A stretch of 55,845 nt of DNA, from positions 1-55,845 of the forward strand of contig CALSCR010004044.1 of assembly GCA_943704495.1 (NCBI GenBank), given 5' to 3'. The notes below the pieces were generated by a model. That model was not told the origin of the DNA. It searched no databases and saw only the letters and a list, made by a program, of their open reading frames with translations. The translations under genes and the position numbers were made by a program. This document shows, piece by piece, positions 27,593 to 38,816 of this stretch. Positions within the stretch are counted from its first letter, which is position 1. Every line of letters starts with the position of its first letter. Source of the DNA: Pigoraptor chileana (Eukaryota; Opisthokonta; Filasterea).

Positions 27593-27941
27593 GGCTGCTA
27601 GTACAGCAAACCTCTCACTAAACAGTCCAATCAGCGATCCAGTAAGAATTATTTCTCCAATTACAAAGAGAAGTGGTTTTCATGTGTAACTAAACGGCGG
27701 TTGTGAAAAGAAATGCTTGTCTAATCTTTCATCAAATTGTCAGATTAAGGCTTTGACTTCAATGCGTGTGTGTGTGTGTTTTTTTTAGGTTGACGTCGGT
27801 TCATTCCGAGCTCTCGCCAACATTCGCAACTTTGACACGTGACATCACGTGCCCGAAATGTTCTCAAAATCAGTTTGCCGGGCAGTGGTCTAAGACTCAG
27901 TGTTTTGAGGCATCACACATGACAGGATAAGCAGCCTTGCA
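27593..27941. promoter_or_regulatory. Divergent (bidirectional) promoter region
   Basis: Only about 350 bp separate the start codons of calcineurin B (-) and the coiled-coil gene (+), so both promoters must share this space. It contains ATTTCTCCAATTACA near 27650 and a GT run at 27764-27778. No TATA box in a persuasive position is seen. Confidence 0.4.
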
Positions 27942-30601
27942 ATGACATACTACAAGTGGGAGAACGGGCAATTTATGGTGAGGGTGTGCACACAACTCTT
28001 TCACATCAACACAGAGCGTGGTCTTGGTCTTGAAAATGGGTGAGCTTGAAACTGATTGTGGCAGGGATAGTCTCCATGGCCATAAAAGCAATTGTTGTCT
28101 TTCAATTGAAAACTCTTGTCTCATTCGGGTGAATCGCATTATTGCAGAAACTGCCGCGCAGCTTGTGATACAAATCATTATAAAGGTGAATGCAGCGCGA
28201 TGCCAGTTCAAGGTTGAAAATGCCAAATTCAAGGCAAGTATTTGTGTTCGACTCGTACTCAGTCGAAGCAGTCTGTAATTTCTCTTGTCGCGACTGTACT
28301 GCAGCAAGCGGCTATCAGCGGTCACAGTGGAATGCAGCCATCTTCACCACGGTTTACTCATGCCATTGTTGACATGCACTTACCTCAATTATATGCACTT
28401 ACATCCTCTTCACTGTGTACTCATACTTGTCACTTTTGTGCAGACACTGTTCGAATGCGTCGACACCGTCTCAGAGATCGTGGAGCACAGTAAGCTGCTG
28501 CGTTTGTTTGCATCCATAAATTTTTTTGTGGGATAACAAGAGACATGGCAGAGCTCTATTTGACTAGGACCGCGTCTAAACTTTAAATTACTTCCTATTT
28601 TGCACCGACAGTTGTAAAACGACAGACAAACAATGTTGTCGAATCAAAGTCGTTTAGGAACCTTCAAGCATGCCTCGGTGAGAAATTGCTGAAGGGAAGG
28701 AGGCCTGTCAATCACACTGTGTCGTGGTACTGACCATACTTTTTTCTACTGAGTTGTCTGTCACTGTGAGGACTCAGAGTTAAACCATACAGACAGACAT
28801 GCACACGCACACGCACACGCACACGCACACGCACACTCGCTCACGTAGGCATGTCCTGACAAAGATGTACCATGTTGCATTCATCGCAGAGGAGATTGAT
28901 AAGTTTCTTGAACGTCGATTAAAGAAGTCCACCAGTGATCCGTCGCAACTATTCTTTCCTAAGCAGTTCTCATGGGGTGCGTACATTGCAAGCGACACTA
29001 GTGCCAAACATCTGAATGTATCTTGGGCGTTTGCATGTGATCTCATCGGCTTGCGCACTTGCAACTCAAAACCTTCTATCCATACACGCAGGGTCCCACC
29101 AGCAAGACATGGCAGAGGCATGGCTGGAACGGCTCAATGTATGTCTGGACAATCTACAGCGATTCATCGACATTTGCGGGGATGAAAAATCGGACGACGA
29201 CTCGCACAACCAATGCGAGCAGAAGGCCGGCAATGACCTTGTAATGGAGAGAGCGACAACAGTGTCTGCATCTTCGTCGACTTCAAAGACGGCATTCGTC
29301 GCGCCGCGGGCGCATATTGCTTGTGCCAATTGTGACAAGGCTGATGGTCAGATCGTGCACATTGCAAAGCCAGACTGTGATGACGAGTGCAGTCTTCCAC
29401 TCAATCAAAGGATATCAGCGGACGTTGTGGACATGCTATGTGTTGGTGAGTGTCTCAAAGCACACCGTGAAGCTTCTCATAGGCGGTGGCGGTGTACATT
29501 AGCAGGGATGTGCGCACTAATCTGCATTCCCTTTTCAATCTGCTTGTGAAAATCCCATTGCTTGTGCAGTGGGCGAGGGCGTCGTCATGCAGTTGATTAA
29601 TGCAGCCATAGCCGCAAAACAGAAATGGGTCGAGGGGAAGGCGAAGATGGCGGCGTGCGAGAGACAGGTGGATGCCATGCGGACAAGTCCGGTAAGTGCG
29701 GCACATCTACTAATCGGCAAATTTCATTGATTGCTCTGCAACATGGATTCATCAATCACATTGATTAATAGTGACCAATAACAACGTTGTCTGCCCATGA
29801 TTTTGTGTCGAGCGCTCTGCTTTGCGCTTGTCTTTCGCAATGGCTTGCAACATTTCCAAATTTCCAACAGTGCGTCTTGTGTTGTTTTGTTGTTGTTTTT
29901 CGGCTGCTGCCGCACTTGATCTGACAACCTTGTTTCCACCAACATGTCGACTTTGTTTGCCAACACACACCAACAGATATACACACAAGAAAGCCAGTCC
30001 ACCGCGCAAGCTGTTCTAACAAAGTGGCATCAGTGGCAGGATGTCCAAGAGAAGGAGCTGGACCGCCACTCCGCTCGCCTATCAATCGCGCTTGTAGAAC
30101 ACGGAATCCTCCTTGGTGGTGGTGAGTGAGTGTGTGCGTATGCGTGTATGCGTGCGTGTGTGTGCTCGGCGCCTCCGCACGCAACTGAACGGTGCACGCG
30201 GTGGTCACCATTACTAGCCATTACCACATGACTGTTGGGTCCGCCGTCCTTTGCGCTGCACGCTGATACACTCCGCTCTAAATCTCTTAATTTCTTGTTT
30301 TTATATATTCATATTGTACCTCGCAGCCACTCCACAGTCAATCGCATCTGCCGACATGCCCACAACCACATCTTCTCACGCCACGCATGGAGTCGATTGG
30401 CGCAATACGAAGCTGATGCAACTGCGCACTCACGTGAACCTCCACATTGCGGGTGCAAAGGAACGAATCGGTTTGGCATCAGCTCGTCACGCAAAAGCGA
30501 CCGAACAAATCGCGCGCGCGATTAGCGATGCAGCGATTGAAAAGCTCAAAGCATTGGAGCCTCCGTCAACTGCGCCGGTCTTCTGCACGGACGACGTGTG
30601 A
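27942..30601 (+). CDS. Coiled-coil protein, weakly similar to kinetochore Mis12
   Basis: Proposed exons 27942-27977, 28015-28039, 28148-28185, 28444-28489, 28612-28677, 28890-28976, 29092-29445, 29570-29691, 29977-30121, 30327-30601; all phases match, giving 397 residues. The 5' end is uncertain because the first intron would be only 37 nt; translation could begin at ATG 28036 instead. Seen: a hydrophobic/helical N-terminus (QLVIQIIIKTLFECVDTVSE), then EEIDKFLERRLKK...LFFPKQF. This recalls the Mis12 pattern (LFEVM..., a helix, then a ILxxP...LLPED segment). It is followed by a Ser/Asp-rich linker and C-terminal heptad-rich helices (QKWVEGKAKMAACERQVDAM; KERIGLASARHAKATEQI). The Mis12 link rests on spacing and a few residues only. 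The exon structure in the 3' two-thirds is firmer than the function. Confidence 0.6.
28801..28836. repeat. (CACACG)n microsatellite
   Basis: A short CACACG-type run lies inside an intron of the 27942-30601 gene. It does not reach a splice site. Confidence 0.85.
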
Positions 30602-31658
30602 GAGCGAAGGGAGTTCATCGCGTGTTACTGGTGCTACATCAGTGGGAATTGAACCTCTCGATTCGACACCGGAGCGTGTAATGTGCTGGCCGCTGATGCT
30701 GCCACACCGCGCAATATGTTCTAACCAATACTCGTGGGTTCCCGGGATCTTGTTTACTTGCACTTGTTTTTATAAGTTGTGACGCCTGCATTGTCACCCC
30801 TCCGTGTGTGTCTGTTGTACGGCAGTAACCCATTGGACTGTCCACCGGGTGCGCGTGTGTATATGCGTATGTTTTCGTTATGTTTTGTATGTGTTGTCCG
30901 CACTGTGACTCTCACTCTCTATTGCCTTCTTTCCTCTATTATTCACGTTTTGTGTTTGTTATGGACGCCTCCTCCTGTCACAGGTCAACTGACTTTCGAT
31001 CAACGGGCTTCCCTGCGGCATCATATCCCTTCATGATCACGTGCTGTTACTCGTTCATCGTCACGTGACTATCCCACCAAGTCACCCCGGATGTTTGTTA
31101 TAATTTGGTGAATGTTTGTGCCTGTCAGTCAGCCTTGAATGACGGGGAATCGGCGGCTGTGACCACTGTCAACTCATGTCGGCGGGGAGCGTGCTTACGT
31201 GGAGTGTGCGTATTCGCCGGTGAGGGCAATTCCGATGGTGAATGGTGTATGTGTGTGAAAAGCTAATCACACACGCATCCACGGCACTCGTTACCGTTCA
31301 TTCTGAGCACTTGCGAGTCTGGTTCACTGGCGGTTGTGTCGCCCAGTTCGTCTCGAGTGTTTGATCCTCACATCTCTCACCTCAATTTATTGTCGCACCC
31401 TCATTAATATCGACTCCACGCTTAGTCAAACTCAGTGTAAAGGTCGATGAAGGCCGTTCTTTCAGTACGGCCAACTAAAGGACAGTCAAGGAGAAGTCAG
31501 TGCTGTTTGACGTGGCAGCACTGACGCCGCATCAGAGACGCCATTGGTCGGCCGTATCTCGCCACGCCACTGACTTGCATTGACCGTGGTGGCCGCAGCC
31601 CGAGCAACAGCCTAATACTCAATCAGCGTTGACGCCCGGCGGATATTAAAAAAATTTA
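30602..31658. other. Intergenic region upstream of the giant surface protein
   Basis: About 1.06 kb between two plus-strand genes. The last 20 bases before the start at 31659 are a run of A and T (ATATTAAAAAAATTTA), too close to the ATG to be a TATA box for it unless the leader is extremely short. No other gene is seen. Confidence 0.5.
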
Positions 31659-34600
31659 ATGATGCTAGGGCGCAGCCGCCTTGGGGTCACTATCCTCCTT
31701 GTACTGTTCGGACTTGGGAATAGCGGGGAACCGGCACTTGCACAAGATGCTTCTCAGCGCGTGCAAGACTGGTCGAAACCGTCCTCCCTGCCGCACTTGA
31801 CTTTGTTTGGCAGCGGTAACGCCCACATGCATGACCCCAGCGAGAGTCCCCACGTGGCGAGTGCGTTGCAAACCGGTTACGAGCAAACGTGGGACTCGAT
31901 CCAACGCATCGTGGGCCGCGCTCTGACCAAGAAAGACACGCACGAAGCCTCTCCGCACAACCACGTCGATTTCAACGGAATCGATGTTGATACAGGCACG
32001 AGTTGGCATCCGTACAGTTCTGAAGGGAAGCGAAGGTTAGTGGCTGGCACTGATGTGCGTGATGGCAGTGCCGCCAATGTAGTGTCGATGCCGGGGCTCG
32101 ATGGCATGCTGCGTGACATCGCAGATGAGCTTCGCGTTCGCAATCAACGACGTTCACAGGTGGATGCTGCTCGCGCCGGTGAGTCAGCAACACCCGCCAA
32201 AGACAAGAGTGAGGCGATAAGCAGTTCCCTTCGGGGAAGGCACTCCCCCTTCACTTCGAACGTCCACGCGGGGACCTACCGCCGCGGTAGACGAAGCGGC
32301 GATAACACACATTTGGAATCGGTTCAGTGTGTCATCTACGTAAGCATCACAGGTAAAGACTCGCCGTCCTGTGGTGACGTTAGCACTCCGTGCCTGTCGA
32401 TTGCAGGGGCTGTAAACCAGACATTTGCGACATGTGCGGCAGAAAGCAGCGTCACCGTCATGCTTGTTGCCGAGCCCGACGACCAAGGCCGCCCTCCTGT
32501 GTTCCCGTGCGTGGACGTGGCGATTCAAAGCGACCTGCACGTGACCGCCATCGCTGGGTCGACGCCGTCGCTCAACACTTCGTCTTGGCCAATTCTTGAC
32601 GCTGCACTCCAAGGGCGCCATTTTCTTGTGAATCTGACCCGCGCATCGGATGAGTTTGTGTTGACGGGCGTCCGATTGCACAACGGCCTCTCGAGCGAAC
32701 CCGGGGGGAGTGTTTATGTGGCGCGTGGGGGTATTTACCTCTCATTTGTCGTGTTTGAGAATAATGCTGGCGCGATGGGCGGTGCACTTGCCGTCGTGCG
32801 CTCTGACGACGATGACATCGACTCTCTGGTTGAAATCTCGCAGTCCCTATTCCAGAACAACATCGGGACTCAACTTGGGGGCGCCATTGTTCTAATTGAC
32901 AGCTTCCACGACACCAGGATATCAGATTGTAATTTTTTAAACAACTCTGCGACACTCGGCGGTGGCGTTTCACTTAGCACCCTCCGCTATCCGTACGTGG
33001 GCGGGAAAATGCACGCCTTTAGAGTGAGCGTGACCAACTGCCTGTTTCAAATGAACACAGCATATGGTGCGGGCAGTGGGCTTGCTATTGTCTACGGCGG
33101 CGCATCCATGGAGAACGCCACAGTCGACCTGTCTGGCAGCACCTTCGACACGAATAATGCGCACGGTGGCGGCGGCGCTTTTCTATTTTATGCCCAATGC
33201 GCTGGGCGAGTGAGTGTGCAATTGGTTGTTTCCGGAAACACATTTGTGGGAAACGCAGCGCCTGGTGGAGCAGCGATGGATGTCGCCTTGAAAGGCATTG
33301 TCACAAACAGCTCTGTGGCAGTAACAAACAACATATTCATCGGCAACAGTGTTTTGAGTGACGGTGCGCACGCGTGGGCCATAGCAAGCGTCAGCTTTCC
33401 GTCGCCGGGCGTAGTGACAGGGACCTCTGTGACAGTGCGTGGAAACCGAGTGAATCAGAATGTCTGCCTTGGGCCCCTCGTGCACGTGTGGTTTGCGTCA
33501 CCGGCAGCGAACTGCGCGCTCAGGCTGGAGCTTAACATCTTCCTAAACAACATCAACTATGCGTATCCGACTGCAAATCTGACGCGTAGCATGTTCGGTG
33601 GAATGTTGCGGGTCGACTTTCAAGACATTTCCATTCAGAATAGTGTCGTGGTTTCAGAGTCCCCATTCGTGCTTAACACAGGACTCGTCGACGCGACGGC
33701 CCTTGCGGTGCAATTTGGGGGCGCCGTAACTGCTTCGTCGTCAGTGCAGGTGATTAATTGCACATTCCAGCTCAATACTGGCGAGCGATCGACTGTACTG
33801 TTTGGAGCGCCAGCGCTGCGAATGGCAATCGTACCCATCTCAACGTCCTCTAATTCGGCCTCCAACAATGCGATTGAAGTAATTGGATGTGCCTTCGATG
33901 CAAACGTGAACCGGGTGACAAGTGATGGGACGGCCGTGTCAGTACTGCTCGATGCATCGGAAGGTGCGAACAACACTCTCGCGCTGGTTGACAGCCGTGT
34001 CTCGGGAAACCGAGGCCTCTGTTCGTCGGTCGCCTTCTCAGTTCTTGGGAGAACGTCAAATAATACTCTGCGTATTGTCGGTACGACTATTGCACACAAT
34101 AAATTTGCGTCGCTTGGTGGGTTGCGATCCGCCGTCTGTGGATTTGGCTCTGGCTTTGCCATCTCTATGGGCGCACGGCCGCTGAACGATAGTGGACAAG
34201 GCCACGTTACAACGCGAGGTCACAGCGTAACCGTCACCAACTGTTCGCTGGTTGGCAACGCAAACAACTTTCACACGTCAGGGGGATCGTCTGTTCTTCT
34301 CATGGACATTGAAATGTCGTCTGTTGCGGTCGTCTCGACCACTTTTACAAACAATACGGGCGCTATTACTGGCAATGCACTGACACTCATGCAGGTTTCG
34401 CGGCCGAGCAGATCGCCTGGCTTTGGCCCGCGTGCTATTCGAAACAACACGTGGGCCGTGGAAAGCTGCACGTTTACTGGGAACGGGAATGGGGCGCTCC
34501 ATGTCTCTGTGGCCGACCACTGCGAGTCGGTCCCAACTAATGTCCTCATGAAGTTCGTTGATAACGCCTTCACCGCGAACTCCCAGTCGATTAATCCGGC

Positions 34601-37600
34601 GAACTTTACGCTTAACGACACCGTCGGGGCTTTCTTGCTGTCCACCTCATCCAGCGTGAATCTTACAGTAATAGCCGAGAGAAACTCGTTCAAAGAAGAG
34701 TTGTGTGGTGCGTGGGCATTTGTGTATGCTCCAAACACATACAATCCATCGTGCCCATCACCTGTTGTCGACCGCCATCGACTAGTGTTGCGCGACAATG
34801 TCCTTACTGGCAATGACTTCAGCGCATCTCTTGGCACGACCATCTGTCAGAGTGCGCTTTTTTTCCAAATTGCGAACGTGAGCGTCAACGATGCGCACTT
34901 CCTTGTCGAACGGAATGTGTTTGACGGGAACGTCGTGGGTATCGGCGCACAGACCTGGTCACTGGATGCATCCCCCATGAACATCACGTGGACGATGAAG
35001 CGAAACCGCTACACACGCAATCGCTCCGACGCTGCCGCGGGACTTGCGTTCTTCCAGGTGGATACTTCGGACATCGTGATGACGTCCCGAAACTCGGCAG
35101 TGCAGTCTACATCGGCAACGCGGACTCATGTGAGCAGCTTTGCTCTCGATTCCGATTCCGACGCGTTTACGAACAACGAGGCTGCGTTTTACGGCGGAGG
35201 GATGTATCTGTTTGGTATTGACCGCACCATGCCGCTGTCGCAAACCGCCTCGGCCTTCAATCCAAACATCAACATACCCTACCGCGATTCGATCTTTTCG
35301 CTTAACGCGATCTTCCGAAATGCCGTCTTTTCCGGAAATAAGGCGCTTCAGGGCGGTGCCATTTACGCGGCAGCGGGTAATTTGACTTTTGTAAACTGCT
35401 CCTTTGTCAACAACGTCGCCGTGAGCTCTGGAGCAGCAATTGCACTCCAGTTTTCGGCATCGATTCGTATCGTCGACAGCGTGTGGCTCAATAACACGGC
35501 ACGCCGTGCGGCCCAGCTGTACTCTGTTGGGTGGGGGGGTGTGTCAATCCATGGAGGCACGATGCAGCTGCGTGGTGCAGCCCTGGATGATTTTGAGGTG
35601 ATTGACGCCGGGGACATCCGGCTTCTCTCCGGGTTCACAATAGCGTGTCCCAGGGGATGCTCCGTGGAGAATGCGACAGCACTCAACTACACCAGGAGCA
35701 CACCAGATACATTCCCGTACGTCTTCAAAGCCAACACGCTTACATTCTCCTGCAATCCCTGCCCGCCCTTCACGTTCGCCCTTGGATCGGGGCGTGTCGT
35801 GGGTGGCGCGTCGGGGTTGCTCGACGACGTCGCCCACTTTCCCGTCGTCTGTCGCGATTGTCCGTTTGGAGCTGACTGCTCGGAAGGGGGCGACAGTATT
35901 TTTGCGCGCCCATTTTTCTGGTCCGATGCTGCGGGTGCGCGGGTGACTTTATCATCAGCGGCCGATCACAACACCTACAACGCAGCAGTCGACAAGGTTG
36001 GCGATGGCAGCGTAACAATGGTGCGATGTCCGGAAGGTTACTGCTGTCCAGCAAGCGCGCTTCAGTGCGAACTCGACTTTTGCGCGCACAATCGCGCTGG
36101 AATTATGTGTGGGAGCTGCCGCGAGGGGTATGAGGAGGCATATGGGACGAGTGGATGCTTGCGCCAGTCGGAATGCGGCTACGTCGCATACTGGGCATTG
36201 ATCACGTGTTATGCGGTCGCCTTTGCGATGTGGCTTGCCCTCCGATTCGACCCGCAGCCCACCGGCTCAACGACAGTGTTTTTCAACTTTGTCCAGACAG
36301 CACCCCTGCTTATCGTCACGCCCATCTCGCAATTAGTCCAGAGAACCCTCTCCCTGTTCAGCTTTCAGATGCATGCGGCCTCTGCGGACTCGTCCAAGGG
36401 ACTCTGCGTGTTCCCAGGAATGAGCTCGGTACAGAAATTAGCCCTCCAGTATCTTCTACCTGCCTATGTCGCGCTACTCATTGCCATTTTTTACATCAAA
36501 GAGTCCCTCTATCGGCGTACCGGCGTTTGCGGCGCAAGGCCAAAGAGGAGCGGATCGGTTGACTCGACGCTGCGGCCATTGTTGCCGAATGGAGAACGCG
36601 AGGGTATGGCATACTCCACAGATGCGATGATGATAAACGCAGAAACAGCCACATCCGAAGCTATTGGCGGCGACGTTGACGATGCTTTATTCACCGATGC
36701 TGCGGTACTGACACGTGTGAGCACTGACAATGAAGACGATGACAACTGCAACTGCGATGCATGTGACGCAGACCGAGAGAGGCTCGAGTCGTGCGCGCCG
36801 CAAGCTGGCGACGGTTTCTGTAGTGGTCTGTTCTTCGGCGCGAGAGGTCGTTACGGAATAGCGGCGATTCATTTGGTGCTGCTCGCAAACTCTGCCATGT
36901 TGAAGGGCGGGCTCGAGCTGTTGCACTGCGTGAGCGTCGACGGCGAGTGGCGCCTCTTTCGCTCCGGGGATGTGCGGTGCCTACAGCCGTGGCAGATAGC
37001 TCTTCTTGTTTTGTGCGTGTGCGTCATCCTTCCGCTTCCACTAATAATCATCGCCGTCGGAAAGTACATGCGGCGACGGGGTGGCGTGTTTGCGCCGCAA
37101 CCACGATCACACGACACCGGCTGCGGCTGCACAGAAAAGCTCCCTTCGACGGCTATCCGTGGCGACGGTTGCGTGGCAAACAACACAGCCACTTCCGTTG
37201 GGGGCGCGCTCGATGACGAATCTCAGGTGTTGTGCCTGTTGGAGGGACCATACGTTGCAGATTGCTCCTACTGGCAGAGCGTGAGTATCGGCCGCCGGTC
37301 CCTTCTGGTTATCATAACCACATTTGTTGGAGATCCCGCTCTTCGGGCATCACTAGCAGCAATTTTGTGCTGTGTTGCGCTCGTCGCACACATGCAGTTT
37401 CGCCCTTTTCACGAAGAGCGCGTGCAGGGACGGGAAACGGCGTCGCTCGCTGTGCTTCTCGTTCTCGCCGTCCTGAGCATTCGCGCCGCTTCCAACATGT
37501 CTGGCGGAGTAACCGAGCAAGGATCTGTGTCTTCCTTTTCAAAAGGGTTTGAGATAACGCAAAGTGCGATCGTTCTCCTCGCACTTGCCCTGTTTCTTGT

Positions 37601-37883
37601 GGTTTATATCTGCCAATACTGGGACAAAATCACGAGCGCCCCCTCTGTTTTTCGCGGGCTCTGTGTGCGGTGTGCTCGATTCGCCAAGCGCAAGGCCGCC
37701 CGTGTCCGTCGCAAGATACGCGAATTCTGCCGGCGACACTCCATTTGCCACTGCTTGCGCGGCGATGCACAGAGCAGCACGTGTCGGCGACGCCACTGGC
37801 AAAGAGATGATGATCGTACCGGGGGTGGTGTCAATGCGCCTGAGTGCGACGACAGTGTGCGATCTGCGGATGCTGCGCTGTGA
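31659..37883 (+). CDS. Giant cell-surface protein: beta-helix ectodomain, Cys-rich segment, 7-8 TM helices
   Basis: Single uninterrupted frame of 2074 residues. Seen: a signal peptide (LGVTILLVLFGLG, ending ALA at about residue 28); a Ser/His-rich pro-region; CVIYVSITGKDSPSCG...PCLSI at about 226-250, the usual opening of protist parallel beta-helix proteins; then about 1100 residues of irregular right-handed beta-helix coils with many N-N-x-A and GGA motifs (NNIGTQLGGAIVL, NNSATLGGGVSL, GNKALQGGAIYAA) and dense Asn-glycosylation sites. A Cys-rich, growth-factor-receptor-like region follows at about 1360-1500 (CRDCPFGADCSEGGD, CAHNRAGIMCGSCREGY). Then come hydrophobic helices near 1507, 1538, 1596, 1731, 1778, 1880, 1926 and 1967 with an acidic cytosolic loop, and a basic tail. 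The ectodomain suggests adhesion or sensing; whether the membrane part signals like a receptor is unknown. Lack of introns is unusual here. Confidence 0.9.
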   Translation: MMLGRSRLGVTILLVLFGLGNSGEPALAQDASQRVQDWSKPSSLPHLTLFGSGNAHMHDPSESPHVASALQTGYEQTWDSIQRIVGRALTKKDTHEASPHNHVDFNGIDVDTGTSWHPYSSEGKRRLVAGTDVRDGSAANVVSMPGLDGMLRDIADELRVRNQRRSQVDAARAGESATPAKDKSEAISSSLRGRHSPFTSNVHAGTYRRGRRSGDNTHLESVQCVIYVSITGKDSPSCGDVSTPCLSIAGAVNQTFATCAAESSVTVMLVAEPDDQGRPPVFPCVDVAIQSDLHVTAIAGSTPSLNTSSWPILDAALQGRHFLVNLTRASDEFVLTGVRLHNGLSSEPGGSVYVARGGIYLSFVVFENNAGAMGGALAVVRSDDDDIDSLVEISQSLFQNNIGTQLGGAIVLIDSFHDTRISDCNFLNNSATLGGGVSLSTLRYPYVGGKMHAFRVSVTNCLFQMNTAYGAGSGLAIVYGGASMENATVDLSGSTFDTNNAHGGGGAFLFYAQCAGRVSVQLVVSGNTFVGNAAPGGAAMDVALKGIVTNSSVAVTNNIFIGNSVLSDGAHAWAIASVSFPSPGVVTGTSVTVRGNRVNQNVCLGPLVHVWFASPAANCALRLELNIFLNNINYAYPTANLTRSMFGGMLRVDFQDISIQNSVVVSESPFVLNTGLVDATALAVQFGGAVTASSSVQVINCTFQLNTGERSTVLFGAPALRMAIVPISTSSNSASNNAIEVIGCAFDANVNRVTSDGTAVSVLLDASEGANNTLALVDSRVSGNRGLCSSVAFSVLGRTSNNTLRIVGTTIAHNKFASLGGLRSAVCGFGSGFAISMGARPLNDSGQGHVTTRGHSVTVTNCSLVGNANNFHTSGGSSVLLMDIEMSSVAVVSTTFTNNTGAITGNALTLMQVSRPSRSPGFGPRAIRNNTWAVESCTFTGNGNGALHVSVADHCESVPTNVLMKFVDNAFTANSQSINPANFTLNDTVGAFLLSTSSSVNLTVIAERNSFKEELCGAWAFVYAPNTYNPSCPSPVVDRHRLVLRDNVLTGNDFSASLGTTICQSALFFQIANVSVNDAHFLVERNVFDGNVVGIGAQTWSLDASPMNITWTMKRNRYTRNRSDAAAGLAFFQVDTSDIVMTSRNSAVQSTSATRTHVSSFALDSDSDAFTNNEAAFYGGGMYLFGIDRTMPLSQTASAFNPNINIPYRDSIFSLNAIFRNAVFSGNKALQGGAIYAAAGNLTFVNCSFVNNVAVSSGAAIALQFSASIRIVDSVWLNNTARRAAQLYSVGWGGVSIHGGTMQLRGAALDDFEVIDAGDIRLLSGFTIACPRGCSVENATALNYTRSTPDTFPYVFKANTLTFSCNPCPPFTFALGSGRVVGGASGLLDDVAHFPVVCRDCPFGADCSEGGDSIFARPFFWSDAAGARVTLSSAADHNTYNAAVDKVGDGSVTMVRCPEGYCCPASALQCELDFCAHNRAGIMCGSCREGYEEAYGTSGCLRQSECGYVAYWALITCYAVAFAMWLALRFDPQPTGSTTVFFNFVQTAPLLIVTPISQLVQRTLSLFSFQMHAASADSSKGLCVFPGMSSVQKLALQYLLPAYVALLIAIFYIKESLYRRTGVCGARPKRSGSVDSTLRPLLPNGEREGMAYSTDAMMINAETATSEAIGGDVDDALFTDAAVLTRVSTDNEDDDNCNCDACDADRERLESCAPQAGDGFCSGLFFGARGRYGIAAIHLVLLANSAMLKGGLELLHCVSVDGEWRLFRSGDVRCLQPWQIALLVLCVCVILPLPLIIIAVGKYMRRRGGVFAPQPRSHDTGCGCTEKLPSTAIRGDGCVANNTATSVGGALDDESQVLCLLEGPYVADCSYWQSVSIGRRSLLVIITTFVGDPALRASLAAILCCVALVAHMQFRPFHEERVQGRETASLAVLLVLAVLSIRAASNMSGGVTEQGSVSSFSKGFEITQSAIVLLALALFLVVYICQYWDKITSAPSVFRGLCVRCARFAKRKAARVRRKIREFCRRHSICHCLRGDAQSSTCRRRHWQRDDDRTGGGVNAPECDDSVRSADAAL

Positions 37884-38816
37884 GTGCGGCTGCGTGAGAT
37901 TCATTAAACTGAACTTTGCCATGTCATGGATCCGAAACGATCCTGCCGCATTGTAAATCGAGTCGGCTGCAGCTCGTTGCATATTGAGCACGCAAGCAAT
38001 CCAATGGCACGTGACTGTGGAGAACGTGGACGGAACTGCATGCATAGTGTATGTGCCGGCCGTGAGTTATGGCGAATCGGAGCCAAAACGTCACCGACTG
38101 AGTCAGACTGAGCTGTGAGAGCGGCGGTGCGAGAAGACATGCGACAACTGATGTTACTTTAGTAATAATAACTGTCCATGCGGGGACCGTGGTCGGCGGG
38201 CACAACTAATGCATGCATATGTAAGCTCAACGATCTCCAAACACACAGTAAATCAAACCACGGCACACACTCAGAGATATGAAATAGCGGCGGAAATTCG
38301 TGGCTGTGTCTTACGCCGAATGGATTTGCATTCCATTTGTGTTCGATTTAATGCGAGGACCTCATGCCAAGATGCGAGTACCCTTTCTGTCAAATGAATG
38401 TCGTATGACAGTCAAATGCTGACAGGGTTCGGCCAGATACACAATGACAGTGACTGGCAGCTGCGCAATTTTACAGTACTTACTAATCGAAGGATTCATG
38501 GCCGACCTTGAATTTACAGCCTATCTGACCCGCGCGCACGGCAGTTCTGCACAGTGACTGTTGTCATGCCCCCCAACTTAGATTTTGTCAATGTACTGAG
38601 GGGGAAACCGATCTGACTCGCGTACCCACTCGGCGAGTTCAGTCCTGACAATTGAAGGTAGTAAGTTGACGCGGTGAGTGTCTTTTATTCAGTGCGAACC
38701 ACGGCGACACCTGACAAAGTATAATAACGACTGCGCCGTGTGTCGACCGTGACGACTCGGCTGTTGGTGCCAGGTCCATTCCGCGGTGACAGCCGGTCAC
38801 ACCTGCCCAGCCGGAC
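37884..38816. other. Convergent intergenic region with clustered TGACAG motifs
   Basis: About 930 bp between the stop codons of the giant surface protein (+) and the GH9 gene (-). No gene seen. The hexamer TGACAG or its complement occurs at 38387, 38406, 38420, 38445 and 38787, four of them within 64 bp; two are attached to a repeated GTCAAATG. This is far above chance for that span, but the function is unknown. Confidence 0.5.
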
